Shown here: positions 9,121-18,358 of the stretch, piece after piece
Layout: the number at the start of each line of letters is the position of its first letter
Numbering within the stretch: position 1 is the stretch's first letter
From: Maribacter sp.
Lineage (GTDB): Bacteria > Bacteroidota > Bacteroidia > Flavobacteriales > Flavobacteriaceae
DNA length: 64,000 nt
Assembly: GCA_011050675.1 (NCBI GenBank)
Contig: DRFI01000013.1
Coordinates: forward strand, 1 to 64,000
Direction of reading: 5' to 3'
The notes under the pieces: model-generated
Told to the model about the DNA's origin: nothing
Seen by the model: only the letters and a program-made list of their open reading frames with translations
The model's database searches: none
Made by a program: the position numbers and the translations under genes

Positions 9121-10188
9121 ATGGAAAAATCGGTAGTGATTGTCGGTGCAGGCTTAACAGGACTTTTAACTGCATACCTTTTGCAAGAACTTGGGTATAA
9201 TGTAAAGGTGTTAGAAGGACGAGACCGCATAGGAGGTAGAATTCATACCATTCAATCTGGGAACGCAAAAGTTGAAATGGGTGCCACTTGGTTTAATCAA
9301 AGTCATTACCATTTGTTGGATATTATAGAAGAGTTCAAGGTTCCTTATTTTGAACAATTTATGACTGGTAAATCTTATTTTCAAACCTTTTCAAACGTGC
9401 CGCCTCAAGAGATTGCAGTACCGAACGATAGCCCTAGTTACCGATTTAAAAATGGAACCATAGATTTATTGAATTCAATATATACTAAACTAAAACCCAA
9501 TACCGTTTTTTTGAACGAAACGGTAAATGAGATTATAATCTCTATAAGTACCTCAGAAGTAAAAACCAATTCTAGAACTTTAAAAGCAGATGTAGTTATT
9601 ACCACCTTACCACCTGCGGCATTAATAGACCAGATTAAATTTACACCTGCTTTACCAAGCGAACTAATATCACTGGCAGAACAGACACACACGTGGATGC
9701 AAGATTCTATTAAAGTTGCATTAACCTATAAGAAACCTTTCTGGCGAGAGCAGGGTAAATCGGGAACCATATTTAGTAATGTTGGTCCACTTACCGAATT
9801 TTACGACCAATCTAATTTGGAAAATGAATCTTATGCCCTTGTTGGTTTTGCCTCTGGTAGCTGTGCTCGTTTTACAAAAGAACAAAGAATAGAGAAAATA
9901 GAAGCGCAACTGAAAATGGTTTTTGGGGATGAGGCTTTGCAATACGAATCGTATAACGAAACGGCTTGGTATAATGAGGAGTTTACCAAATCTAACAGAC
10001 AGGAAGATAATTTGTTTCCGCATCAAAACGGCGGACATTCACTGTACCAAGAACCTTTATTTGGTAATAAATTATTTATTTCTGGAGCAGAAACGTCAAA
10101 ACATCACTCTGGTTACATGGAAGGCGCTATTTTTGCAGCTGAATCTGTTGTTGCAAGACTTAAGAATTTGCACATAACGCAGTCATAA
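9121..10188 (+). CDS. FAD-dependent amine oxidase family protein
   Basis: A 355-residue soluble flavoprotein. The dinucleotide-binding motif VVIVGAGLTGLLTAYLLQ starts at residue 5 and is followed by the GGRIHT motif of the amine oxidase/protoporphyrinogen oxidase superfamily. Near the C-terminus, LFISGAETSKHHSGYMEGAI matches the second FAD contact of monoamine oxidases. Shorter than classical MAOs (about 450 residues). The substrate is unknown. It ends 4 bases before the dus start, so it is transcribed with it. Confidence 0.88.
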   Translation: MEKSVVIVGAGLTGLLTAYLLQELGYNVKVLEGRDRIGGRIHTIQSGNAKVEMGATWFNQSHYHLLDIIEEFKVPYFEQFMTGKSYFQTFSNVPPQEIAVPNDSPSYRFKNGTIDLLNSIYTKLKPNTVFLNETVNEIIISISTSEVKTNSRTLKADVVITTLPPAALIDQIKFTPALPSELISLAEQTHTWMQDSIKVALTYKKPFWREQGKSGTIFSNVGPLTEFYDQSNLENESYALVGFASGSCARFTKEQRIEKIEAQLKMVFGDEALQYESYNETAWYNEEFTKSNRQEDNLFPHQNGGHSLYQEPLFGNKLFISGAETSKHHSGYMEGAIFAAESVVARLKNLHITQS

Positions 10189-10192
10189 ATAC

Positions 10193-11143
10193 ATGTCAGT
10201 TATTTTACTATCATCACCATTACAGGGTTTTACCGATTTTAGATTCCGAAATGCATTCCATAAATATTTTGGAGGTATTGATACCTTCTATGCACCGTAC
10301 ATTCGTTTGAATGGGAAAATGGTGATTAAGAATTCTTATCAAAAAGATTTACAGCCAGAAAATAACACCACACTAGAAGTTATTCCACAGGTAATGACTG
10401 GTGATGCCGATGAATTTTTGTTCGTAATAAAATACATTCAGAGTTTAGGGTATAAAGAACTGAATTGGAATTTAGGTTGCCCTTATCCTATGGTTACGAA
10501 ACAAGGTATGGGTAGCGGACTCATTTGTAATCCCGAGAAAATAGACCTTATTTTAAAACGTGCTCATGAAGAAACAGATGTTGTAGTTTCTATGAAAATG
10601 AGAATGGGCTATGAAAATGCAGAAGAGATTTTAGCTGTTTTTCCTATCCTAGATTCTTATCCATTAAAGAATATTGCCATTCATGCACGTATAGGAAAGC
10701 AACTATATAAAGGTGGAGTGGATTTAGATGCTTTTCAGAAATGTGTAGAAAGTACTAAGCACAAATTATATTATAACGGAGATATAACTACAGTAGCAAA
10801 ATTTCAAGAAATGCAAGAGCGTTTCCCTTCAATTGATCATTTTATGATGGGAAGAGGTTTAATTTCCGACCCATTTTTACCTAGCATGATTAAGAATAAT
10901 ACCACCGAATACCCAAAAGACCGTTGGAAGATTTTCTCTGAGTTTCATGATACTATTTATCAGCAGTATGACGAAGCATTATCAGGACCAACACCAATTA
11001 AAATGAAAATGCAGGGCTTTTGGGAGTATTTCGCTCAATCAACTTCTAATCCACATAAGGCATTCAAGAAAATAAAGAAAGCTAATAACCCTAAGGCATA
11101 TCAGCAAGCGGTTCGCGAGATATTGAATAATGAAAAAGTTTAA
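10193..11143 (+). CDS. dus: tRNA-dihydrouridine synthase
   Basis: A 316-residue TIM-barrel flavoenzyme that reduces uridine to dihydrouridine in tRNA D-loops. NLGCPYPMVTKQGMGSG carries the catalytic Cys96 and the phosphate-binding region; MKMRMGY and IAIHAR match later Dus barrel strands, and FMMGRGLISDPF the FMN phosphate site. It resembles the DusC/short Dus group in length. Its last 12 codons are repeated intact after the next gene (see the repeats at 11098 and 12283); the copy downstream ends ...ILNNE followed by stop, whereas this gene ends ...ILNNEKV. Confidence 0.92.
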   Translation: MSVILLSSPLQGFTDFRFRNAFHKYFGGIDTFYAPYIRLNGKMVIKNSYQKDLQPENNTTLEVIPQVMTGDADEFLFVIKYIQSLGYKELNWNLGCPYPMVTKQGMGSGLICNPEKIDLILKRAHEETDVVVSMKMRMGYENAEEILAVFPILDSYPLKNIAIHARIGKQLYKGGVDLDAFQKCVESTKHKLYYNGDITTVAKFQEMQERFPSIDHFMMGRGLISDPFLPSMIKNNTTEYPKDRWKIFSEFHDTIYQQYDEALSGPTPIKMKMQGFWEYFAQSTSNPHKAFKKIKKANNPKAYQQAVREILNNEKV

Positions 11144-11153
11144 AGTTATCTTT
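11098..11153 (+). repeat. Direct repeat copy 1: 3' end of dus plus downstream leader
   Basis: Positions 11098-11133 are identical over 36 bp to 12283-12318, and after 11 diverged bases GTTATCTTT recurs at the same offset (11145-11153 and 12330-12338). Copy 1 is the real dus 3' end. Its promoter-like tail reads TATCTTTA, one base away from the TATCTTTG seen in copy 2. Confidence 0.9.
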
Positions 11154-11186
11154 AGTTGAATTTATCTGATTTGACTACAAATAATT

Positions 11187-12269
11187 ATGAATAGAAAGGG
11201 ATACTTTACGATAATTTTATTATTTATATGTACTGCCTGTTTCAGTCAAGATAAAACCAACCAAATTGATGAGTTCTTGGATGGATTGGTTTCATCAGAT
11301 TTTTCTGGTGCGATTTTGGTGGCACATAATGATAGTATAATTGAGAAAAGAGCTTATGGTCTTGCCAGTATAGAGTATAACATTAAAAACAAGGTTTATA
11401 CTAAGTTTAACCTGGCGTCTATCACAAAAATGTTTACTGCCGTTTCTACTTTGCAGTTATATGAGAAAGGACTGGTAGAACTAGATGTTTCTATCGGGAA
11501 ATATCTTCCGGATTATCCAAATGAATTGGTGAGGGACTCGGTGACTATTCATCAGCTTTTAACCCATACTTCAGGAAACAATAATTTTTATGTGGGTGGT
11601 TTTTTGGATACGAATAAATTACAATATAAAAATATTTCAGATTTTGTTCCACTCTTTGTAAAGGATACATTGCTTTCCAGTCCAGGTGCTACATATAATT
11701 ATAGTGCTTCTGGTTTTGTCATTTTAGGACTAATAATAGAAAAGGTTAGTGGTGAAAGTTATTACGATTATGTAAAGGATAATATTTTTACACCAGCAGA
11801 TATGACCAACTCAACTGAGTTAGAAATTGATTCAGTTGTAAGTAATAGGGCAAGTGGTTATACTACGTTTTTTGGGGATAGTAAAATTCCGAAAAGAAAC
11901 GATTACTATCTTTCAAAAGCATCACCTGGCGGTTTTCATTATGCTACAGTTGAAGATTTGTTTAAGTTTTCATACGCCCTTAGAAATGGAGTATTGTTAA
12001 AAAAATCAACGTCAGAATTAATGTTTGAACCTAAAGTAAAAGGCTATAACACCAGTTTAGGGTATGGAATAGATATTGATCAACGGTATAATCAAATAAT
12101 ACAAGGACATAGCGGAGGTTGGTATGGCATACACAATGAACTTATGGATTTTATGAAAGAGAAGTACACCATTGTTGTTTTGTCAAATATGGATGATAAT
12201 GGTAAGACAGGGGCTTCAAGGGTTATCGATTTTTTCAAAGTATTAATAGCAGATAAAAAAGAAGATTAA
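11187..12269 (+). CDS. Secreted serine hydrolase, class C beta-lactamase family
   Basis: 360 residues, with a signal peptide ending near CFSQD. Domain Beta-lactamase (PF00144 type): SxxK motif S78-I-T-K81, a YSASG motif in place of Y-x-N around residue 172, and GHSGGW near residue 311 as the third (H-x-G) motif. Such enzymes include DD-peptidases, esterases and D-amino-acid peptidases; a true beta-lactamase is not indicated. The gene sits exactly between the two copies of the dus 3' direct repeat, so it looks like an insertion into a former dus-radical SAM junction. Confidence 0.88.
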   Translation: MNRKGYFTIILLFICTACFSQDKTNQIDEFLDGLVSSDFSGAILVAHNDSIIEKRAYGLASIEYNIKNKVYTKFNLASITKMFTAVSTLQLYEKGLVELDVSIGKYLPDYPNELVRDSVTIHQLLTHTSGNNNFYVGGFLDTNKLQYKNISDFVPLFVKDTLLSSPGATYNYSASGFVILGLIIEKVSGESYYDYVKDNIFTPADMTNSTELEIDSVVSNRASGYTTFFGDSKIPKRNDYYLSKASPGGFHYATVEDLFKFSYALRNGVLLKKSTSELMFEPKVKGYNTSLGYGIDIDQRYNQIIQGHSGGWYGIHNELMDFMKEKYTIVVLSNMDDNGKTGASRVIDFFKVLIADKKED

Positions 12270-12282
12270 ATACTTTTTCTTA

Positions 12283-12338
12283 ATATCAGCAAGCGGTTCG
12301 CGAGATATTGAATAATGAGTAAGGTATCCGTTATCTTT
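12283..12338 (+). repeat. Direct repeat copy 2: duplicated dus 3' end before the radical SAM gene
   Basis: Identical over its first 36 bp to the dus 3' end at 11098-11133. In the old dus frame it still encodes YQQAVREILNNE followed directly by TAA, so it is a preserved coding tail with no gene body. It ends in a perfect TAnnTTTG promoter box that lies 24 bases before the radical SAM start. Confidence 0.9.
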
Positions 12339-12339
12339 G
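12332..12339 (+). promoter_or_regulatory. -7 box for the radical SAM gene
   Basis: TATCTTTG, a perfect TAnnTTTG box, 23 bases before the GTG start at 12363. It lies at the end of repeat copy 2; the matching place in copy 1 is degenerate (TATCTTTA). Confidence 0.6.
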
Positions 12340-12362
12340 CAACATTGTTCTAAAATAGCCTT

Positions 12363-14543
12363 GTGAAAGACCTTCTTTTAATAACACCACCTTTTACCCA
12401 ACTGAATACCCCATATCCGGCAACGGCTTATATAAAAGGGTTTTTGAATACGAAGAATATCTCCTCGTTTCAATCGGATCTAGGTATTGAGGTTATATTA
12501 TCACTTTTTAATAAAAGTACCTTTCAGCAACTATTTGAAATGGCTTTTGAAGCAGGTGCTATTGTTTCTGAAAACTGCCAGAGAATATATGCCCTGCGCC
12601 AAGATTATTTGAAGACTTTAGATGCTGTAATTCTGTTTCTACAAGGGAAAAATGATACATTAGCCAGGCAGTTGTGTACCGATAATTTTTTGCCTCAAGC
12701 TTCACGTTTTCAGCAATTGGATGATTTAGAATGGGCTTTTGGTAATATGGGTATGCAAGATAAAGCCAAGCATTTGGCAACCTTATATCTTGAAGATTTA
12801 TCTGATTTTATTGTAGAATGTATAGACCCTAATTTTGGTTTCAGTAGATATGCCGAACGGTTAGGAAGAAGTGCCAATTCATTTGATGAACTTTATAATC
12901 ATTTAAACGAAGACCCAACATTTATTGATGAATTAACGCTTAAATTATTAGGAGAACAATTAATAGCCATTAATCCTAAATTGGTATGTTTTTCAGTGCC
13001 TTTCCCTGGTAATTTGTATAGTGCTTTTCGCTGTGCACAGTTCATAAAGAAAAATCATCCATCGATTAAGATTGCTATGGGTGGTGGTTTTCCTAATACA
13101 GAATTACGAAGCCTTACCGATGTTCGTGTCTTTGAATTCTTCGATTTTATTTCGTTAGATGATGGAGAACTCCCCTTAGAACTGGTTCATCAATATGTAA
13201 TTAATGGTGAAGGGGAATTAAAAAGAACCTTCATTTTAGAGGACAACCAAGTAGTATATAAAAATAATAGTGCTAACCCAGATTATAAACAACAGGCAAT
13301 AGGTACTCCGGATTATTCAGATTTATATTTGGATAAATATGTATCGGTAATAGAGATAGCAAACCCTATGCATAGTTTATGGAGCGATGGTCGTTGGAAT
13401 AAACTTACCATGGCACACGGTTGTTATTGGGGTAAATGTACTTTTTGTGATATCTCTTTAGACTATATTAAAATATATGAACCTGTCGCTGCTAGTCTCT
13501 TGGTGGATCGTGTAGAAACATTAATAGAACAAACAGGTGAATCGGGTTTTCATTTTGTAGATGAAGCTGCACCGCCTTCTTTAATGAAGGCATTTGCGTT
13601 GGAGATTCTGAAAAGAAATCTGACTATTACATGGTGGACAAATATTCGTTTTGAAAAAAACTTTACCCAAGATTTATGTTTTTTATTGAAAGCATCAGGC
13701 TGTATTGCCGTTTCTGGAGGATTAGAAGTTGCATCAGACCGTTTACTGAAATTGATTGATAAAGGCGTTACAGTAGAGCAAGTTGCCCAAGTGACACGTA
13801 ATTTGACCGAATCAAATATTATGGTGCATTCGTATTTAATGTACGGCTACCCAACCCAAACGGTACAAGAAACGGTAGATAGTTTAGAAATGGTGCGACA
13901 GTTGTTCGAGCTGGGAATAATACAATCGGGTTTTTGGCATCAATTTGCATTAACAGCACATAGTCCGGTGGGTCTAAATCCCGAAAATTATGGTGTTATT
14001 CCAGATTTAAAAGCTATCAGCTTTGCTAATAACGATATTGACTTCAAAGATAAAATTGGTGTAGACCATGGCGAATTTAGTTACGGTCTAAAAAAATCAC
14101 TCTTCAATTTTATGCATGGTATCGGTTTTGATATGAGTTTGCAAGAATGGTTCGATTTTAAAATTCCGACGTCAACAATAGCTCCAGATTATATATATAA
14201 TTGCTTAGAACAACAGTTGGTGCTAAATACTAAATCCACAGCTAAGGTGGCTTGGATTGGTCCAATGCCTATAACTAGTGAGCGTGTAAAGAAGAAAAAA
14301 GGAATGACTTGGCAACAATTAGAATTAAGCTTTCATACAAAGGTTGATAAGTACGAAATAACAGTGGATAAGGATAAAGGGGAATGGTTGCTTTCTAGTT
14401 TAGAAAAATTGAAACCTGAAAATAAACCATTAAGTTACGGTCAGTTAAAAAAGGATTACGAATCTCAATTAGAAGATTTTGAGCTTTTTTGGTACTCTAA
14501 GCAAATAACTGGTTTGCGTGAGCACGGACTTTTAGTTTTATAA
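12363..14543 (+). CDS. B12-binding domain-containing radical SAM protein
   Basis: 726 residues from a GTG start; the first residues KDLLLITPPFTQLNTPYPATAYIKGFL are the usual N-terminus of cobalamin-binding radical SAM enzymes. A B12-binding-like Rossmann region runs to about 290 (KIAMGGGFPNTEL). The radical SAM cluster motif is C354-x4-C359-x2-C362 (GCYWGKCTFC), one residue longer than the canonical C-x3-C-x2-C. Downstream barrel motifs include GGLEVASDRLL and MYGYPTQT. No canonical DxHxxG cobalamin motif was seen. Substrate unknown. Followed 16 bases later by a GNAT gene, then by genes spaced closely enough to form an operon to 17203. Confidence 0.87.
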   Translation: MKDLLLITPPFTQLNTPYPATAYIKGFLNTKNISSFQSDLGIEVILSLFNKSTFQQLFEMAFEAGAIVSENCQRIYALRQDYLKTLDAVILFLQGKNDTLARQLCTDNFLPQASRFQQLDDLEWAFGNMGMQDKAKHLATLYLEDLSDFIVECIDPNFGFSRYAERLGRSANSFDELYNHLNEDPTFIDELTLKLLGEQLIAINPKLVCFSVPFPGNLYSAFRCAQFIKKNHPSIKIAMGGGFPNTELRSLTDVRVFEFFDFISLDDGELPLELVHQYVINGEGELKRTFILEDNQVVYKNNSANPDYKQQAIGTPDYSDLYLDKYVSVIEIANPMHSLWSDGRWNKLTMAHGCYWGKCTFCDISLDYIKIYEPVAASLLVDRVETLIEQTGESGFHFVDEAAPPSLMKAFALEILKRNLTITWWTNIRFEKNFTQDLCFLLKASGCIAVSGGLEVASDRLLKLIDKGVTVEQVAQVTRNLTESNIMVHSYLMYGYPTQTVQETVDSLEMVRQLFELGIIQSGFWHQFALTAHSPVGLNPENYGVIPDLKAISFANNDIDFKDKIGVDHGEFSYGLKKSLFNFMHGIGFDMSLQEWFDFKIPTSTIAPDYIYNCLEQQLVLNTKSTAKVAWIGPMPITSERVKKKKGMTWQQLELSFHTKVDKYEITVDKDKGEWLLSSLEKLKPENKPLSYGQLKKDYESQLEDFELFWYSKQITGLREHGLLVL

Positions 14544-14559
14544 TTTAAGTGTATTATAT

Positions 14560-15090
14560 ATGAAAGTTGAAAATATTGGATTAAAAGAAATAGATGATGT
14601 TTTCAACTTGTACAATATTGCCTCAGCATATCAGAAAAGTAAGAAATCTGTAGTAGTCTGGCCAGAATTTGATAGAAGCATGGTTACTTCTGAGATAGCA
14701 GAACAAAGACAGTTTAAATTAATAATTGATAATGATATTGCTTGTATTTGGGCTATTACTTTTTCTGATGCTCAAATATGGGAAAAAAGAAATGAGGATC
14801 CAGCCATTTATATTCATCGTATAGCTACAAACCCAGATTTTCGCGGTCATAATTTTGTTGCCTTAATCGTAGATTGGGCAAAAGATTATGCAAAAACTCA
14901 TGCAAAACAATTCATTCGCTTAGATACCATAGGGGATAATACCCGCTTAATTAATCATTACTGTACTTGTGGTTTTAATTTTTTAGGCATGTTTGATTTG
15001 CCGAACGTAGATGAACTTCCACCTCATTATAAAGAAGGACCTGTTTGTTTATTTGAAATTGATTTAAAGAAAGTGAATAATGAAGCCTAG
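14560..15090 (+). CDS. GNAT family N-acetyltransferase
   Basis: 176 residues with the GNAT acetyl-CoA region IATNPDFRGHNFVALIVDWAKD around 90-110, in which R-G-H-N replaces the common Q/R-x-x-G-x-G/A loop, then a C-terminal DTIGDNTRLINHYCTCGFNFLG strand typical of the family. Substrate unknown. It overlaps the next gene by 11 bases, so translation is probably coupled. Confidence 0.85.
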   Translation: MKVENIGLKEIDDVFNLYNIASAYQKSKKSVVVWPEFDRSMVTSEIAEQRQFKLIIDNDIACIWAITFSDAQIWEKRNEDPAIYIHRIATNPDFRGHNFVALIVDWAKDYAKTHAKQFIRLDTIGDNTRLINHYCTCGFNFLGMFDLPNVDELPPHYKEGPVCLFEIDLKKVNNEA

Positions 15091-15559
15091 AATCGTTGAA
15101 TTAAAATCGAAACAACTATTAGGAATCAATCAAAAAATGAGTCTAATTGATAATAAGACTTTTGAACTTTGGAAAAATTTCAGGCAGCGTAGTAACGATA
15201 TTTTAAATAAGTCGTCTCAAGACTTTATCTCATTACAAGTTTATCCAGAAGGTTATTTTGAAACGTTCTCTCCTGCTAAAAAATTTGTAAAATGGGCATG
15301 TGTAGAAGTGAATGTAATAGAAGACATTTCTACAGATTTTCAAAATTTAATTATAGAGGGCGGTCTTTATGCTGTCTTTGATTATAAAGGTACTGTAGAA
15401 AGTGCCCCAGCTTTTTTTCAATATATTTATGGGGAATGGATTTCTAAATCAGATTATATTTTAGATGACCGTCCACATTTTGAAGTGTTGGGCGATAAAT
15501 ACAAAAACAATGATCCTGCCTCTGAAGAGGAGATTTGGATTCCGATTAAAACGAAATGA
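15080..15559 (+). CDS. GyrI-like small-molecule-binding domain protein
   Basis: 159 residues matching the GyrI-like/AraC effector-binding fold: an N-terminal strand RIVELKSKQLLGINQKMSL, a central GGLYAVFDYKGT strand and the C-terminal family signature FEVLGDKY...DPASEEEIWIPI. No DNA-binding domain is attached. Such stand-alone domains bind small hydrophobic or amphipathic ligands; some inhibit gyrase or hydrolyse cyclopropanoids. It overlaps the genes on both sides by 4-11 bases, which places it firmly in the operon with the GNAT and MFS genes. Confidence 0.8.
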   Translation: MKPRIVELKSKQLLGINQKMSLIDNKTFELWKNFRQRSNDILNKSSQDFISLQVYPEGYFETFSPAKKFVKWACVEVNVIEDISTDFQNLIIEGGLYAVFDYKGTVESAPAFFQYIYGEWISKSDYILDDRPHFEVLGDKYKNNDPASEEEIWIPIKTK

Positions 15560-16839
15560 AACAACCCGAAAAAGCGCCCTGGTATTACTTGTTACTATTA
15601 ATTTTAGCAGGAGAGAGCGTCTTTATTTTGCCTTTTGTTTTACAGCGAGTCTTTAGACCTACCGTATTAAAAGTATTTGAGCTAGACAATGTTTCTTTGG
15701 GACTTTGTTTTTCTGTATATGGCTTTGTGGCATTAGTATCTTATTTATTGGGCGGACCTTTGGCAGATAAATATCAACCTAGAAAATTAATAGCTATTGC
15801 TTTATGGATGACCGCTTTAGGCGGATTAGTTTTTGCAACCTTTCCCGATTATTTAGCGCTTCAAATATTATATGGTTTCTGGGGCTTTACCACTATTTTT
15901 CTTTTTTGGTCTCCTATGATAAAAGCTACAAGGGTTTGGGGCGGTCAAAATTCTCAAGGCAAAGCATTCGGATTATTAGATGGAGGTAGGGGATTGGTAG
16001 GTGCTCTTTTCGGAACTTTAGGCGTTCTTGTTTTTGCTCACTTTATGTCGGCAGATTTAGAAGTTGCAACCTTGCAGGAAAGTAGATTTGCGTTTCGGTA
16101 TGTTATTTTGGTTTCTTCAGGAATTGTTGCTGTCGTAGGTGTTTTGGTTTGGTCGTTTATGAAGCTGCCCGAGCATCAAGAGAAAGAGATTGTTGTTGAG
16201 AGAATTACGGTTTCACAAATTAAAGAAGTCCTTCGACTCCCTTCCGTATTATTATTAATGATTATTATTCTATGTGCTTATGTAGGATATAAAATCACTG
16301 ATATATTTTCACTCTACGCCCAAGATGTTATGTTGCTAGATGAGGTTGGCTCTGCAGAGGTAGGTACGTACTTATTATTTGCAAGACCGGTTGTGGGTGT
16401 TTTTATAGGGATTGTTGCCGACCGTTCTAGACCAAGCTTGTTTTTGTTTATAGGTTTTGTAATTGCACTAATAGGTTCATTACTATTTGCTTCTGGTATG
16501 GTTGCGGATGTTTCCTATTTTATGTTTTTATTTTCTATAATGATTGTGGCATTAGGCGTTTACGCCATCCGATCTTTATACTTTGCAGTTATGCAGAGTG
16601 GTAAAATTCCTTTGGTATTAACGGGTACTGCAGTCGGGCTTATTTCTTTAGTAGGATATACGCCAGATATTTTTGCTGGTCCTGCAATGGGTTACTTGCT
16701 AGATGCTTCACCAGGTTTGGAAGGACACCAACATGTGTTTTGGATGTTAGCTGTATTTTCATTTATTGGTGGTATAGCTGCATTTAGATATCTTCAACTT
16801 TATGGTAAACAATTCAATGAAAATTCCAAAATATCTTAA
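15556..16839 (+). CDS. Major facilitator superfamily transporter
   Basis: 427 residues with 12 predicted membrane helices. The loop 2-3 motif of the family is visible as GGPLADKYQPRKL near residue 73, and a second-half counterpart as GIVADRSRPSLF near residue 288. Start overlaps the previous gene as ATGA. The combination GNAT, GyrI-like domain, MFS and DUF4345 suggests export or detoxification of a small compound, but no substrate can be read from the sequence. Confidence 0.87.
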   Translation: MKQPEKAPWYYLLLLILAGESVFILPFVLQRVFRPTVLKVFELDNVSLGLCFSVYGFVALVSYLLGGPLADKYQPRKLIAIALWMTALGGLVFATFPDYLALQILYGFWGFTTIFLFWSPMIKATRVWGGQNSQGKAFGLLDGGRGLVGALFGTLGVLVFAHFMSADLEVATLQESRFAFRYVILVSSGIVAVVGVLVWSFMKLPEHQEKEIVVERITVSQIKEVLRLPSVLLLMIIILCAYVGYKITDIFSLYAQDVMLLDEVGSAEVGTYLLFARPVVGVFIGIVADRSRPSLFLFIGFVIALIGSLLFASGMVADVSYFMFLFSIMIVALGVYAIRSLYFAVMQSGKIPLVLTGTAVGLISLVGYTPDIFAGPAMGYLLDASPGLEGHQHVFWMLAVFSFIGGIAAFRYLQLYGKQFNENSKIS

Positions 16840-17203
16840 TCTAGTTTTATCCGGAATTATAGTAATCATTGCCGGGGTGGTATATGGTGGTCATCCAGCT
16901 TTTATAATGCCAGAACTTTTAGGGTTTGAGGTGGTAGACTTGGAATTGAAGAATATGTTGCGTGCCGTAATGGGTATTTATTTGGGTGTAGGGCTGTATT
17001 GGCTAATAGGTGCTTTTAAATCCAGAATTTGGTATGGAGCAACATTGTGTAATGTGCTTTTTATGGGAGGAATTTCTTTTGGAAGAATAGTAAGTACATT
17101 AGTTGACGGTATATCGCCACTATTTATTCCTGCATTAATTCTAGAGCTATTGTTTTTTGGATGGGGATTATACAACCTAAAGAAGTACAAAGAAGAATTT
17201 TAA
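16817..17203 (+). CDS. DUF4345 small membrane protein
   Basis: 128 residues from the ATG at 16817 (MKIPKYLNLVLSG); an in-frame ATG at 16802 is possible but deeper in the MFS gene. Four hydrophobic helices with the motif MLRAVMGIYLGVGLYW in the middle, typical of DUF4345 proteins. Function unknown. It overlaps the end of the MFS gene and closes the operon; lptB converges on it after 12 bases. Confidence 0.75.
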   Translation: MKIPKYLNLVLSGIIVIIAGVVYGGHPAFIMPELLGFEVVDLELKNMLRAVMGIYLGVGLYWLIGAFKSRIWYGATLCNVLFMGGISFGRIVSTLVDGISPLFIPALILELLFFGWGLYNLKKYKEEF

Positions 17204-17215
17204 GTTTAATCTTTT

Positions 17216-17956
17216 TTAAAAATCTAACTTCTTCTTACGTAGTTCAAAATTTTGCCCCAAGTATACTTTACGTACCATTTCATCGGCAGCCAATTCTTCA
17301 GGTTCACCAGATTTTAAGATGCCGCCTTCGAACATTAAGTAAGAACGCTCTGTAATAGCAAGCGTTTCCTGTACGTTGTGGTCGGTAATAAGAATACCAA
17401 TGTTTTTGTCTTTTAATTGAGCTACGATACGTTGTATGTCTTCTACGGCTACAGGATCGACACCGGCGAAAGGTTCATCAAGTAAAATAAATTTGGGGTC
17501 GGTAGCCAATGCTCTAGCGATTTCTGTTCTTCTTCGTTCGCCACCAGATAATAAATCACCACGGCTCTTACGAATATGACCAAGACCAAATTCCTCAATA
17601 AGAGATTCCATTTTCATATGTTGCTCTTTCTTACTCAATTTGGTCAATTGAAGTACACTTAAAATATTCTTTTCAATACTAAGTTTTCTAAAAACAGAAG
17701 CCTCTTGTGCCAAATAACCAATACCATTCTGAGCTCTTTTGTACATGGGGAATTTTGTAATCTCCATGTCATCTAAATAGATACTGCCACCGTTAGGTTT
17801 AATAAGCCCAACAATCATATAAAAGGAGGTTGTTTTACCAGCACCATTTGGTCCTAATAATCCAACGATTTCTCCTTGGTTAACTTCCAGGGAAATTCCT
17901 TTAACCACCCTACGACCTCTGTAGGACTTCATTATATTGTCGGCACGTAACTTCAT
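17216..17956 (-). CDS. lptB: LPS export ABC transporter ATP-binding protein LptB
   Basis: A 246-residue ABC ATPase: Walker [12 protein letters not shown] near residue 37, Q-loop [13 protein letters not shown], signature [15 protein letters not shown] and Walker [28 protein letters not shown] is diagnostic of LptB, the cytoplasmic motor of the LptB2FGC complex that extracts lipopolysaccharide from the inner membrane. Encoded at the end of a minus-strand cluster with tatC and kdsD; KdsD makes a Kdo precursor, so the two fit in one LPS theme. Confidence 0.93.
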   Translation of the reverse strand: MKLRADNIMKSYRGRRVVKGISLEVNQGEIVGLLGPNGAGKTTSFYMIVGLIKPNGGSIYLDDMEITKFPMYKRAQNGIGYLAQEASVFRKLSIEKNILSVLQLTKLSKKEQHMKMESLIEEFGLGHIRKSRGDLLSGGERRRTEIARALATDPKFILLDEPFAGVDPVAVEDIQRIVAQLKDKNIGILITDHNVQETLAITERSYLMFEGGILKSGEPEELAADEMVRKVYLGQNFELRKKKLDF

Positions 17957-18007
17957 GTTTTCAAATCTATTGGTTATTGGTCTGTTAGAAAAGTAATTAG
18001 GGATTAT

Positions 18008-18358
18008 TTAACCTTGTTGGTTTTCTAATTCTTCCCAATACTCATATGCTTTTCTTAAATGTGGAATAACGATAGTACCGCCCACCAAAGTAGCAATACT
18101 TAAAGTTTCCATGACCTCTTCTTTAGAAACTCCTTCATTATAAGAACTTTCTAAATGATACTTTACACAATCGTCGCAACGAAGAACTGCCGATGCTACA
18201 AGACCTAATAACTCTTTGGTCTTTACATCTAAAGCGCCCGCAGCAAAAGCGTTGGTGTCTAAGTTAAATATGCGTTTTACAATTTTATTATTATCGGCCA
18301 ACAACTTATCGTTCATCTTAGAACGGTAAGCATTAAATTTTTCAATTTGGTTTGACAT
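18008..18358 (-). CDS. Carboxymuconolactone decarboxylase (AhpD-like) family protein
   Basis: 116 residues, all-helical, with the AhpD-like redox motif C61-D-D-C64-x3-H68 (RCDDCVKYHLE). The EVMETLSIATLVGGTIVIPH segment is typical of the family. Proteins of this kind act as small thiol peroxidase or reductase partners; the precise partner is unknown. Its start overlaps the end of tatC by 17 bases. Confidence 0.87.
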   Translation of the reverse strand: MSNQIEKFNAYRSKMNDKLLADNNKIVKRIFNLDTNAFAAGALDVKTKELLGLVASAVLRCDDCVKYHLESSYNEGVSKEEVMETLSIATLVGGTIVIPHLRKAYEYWEELENQQG

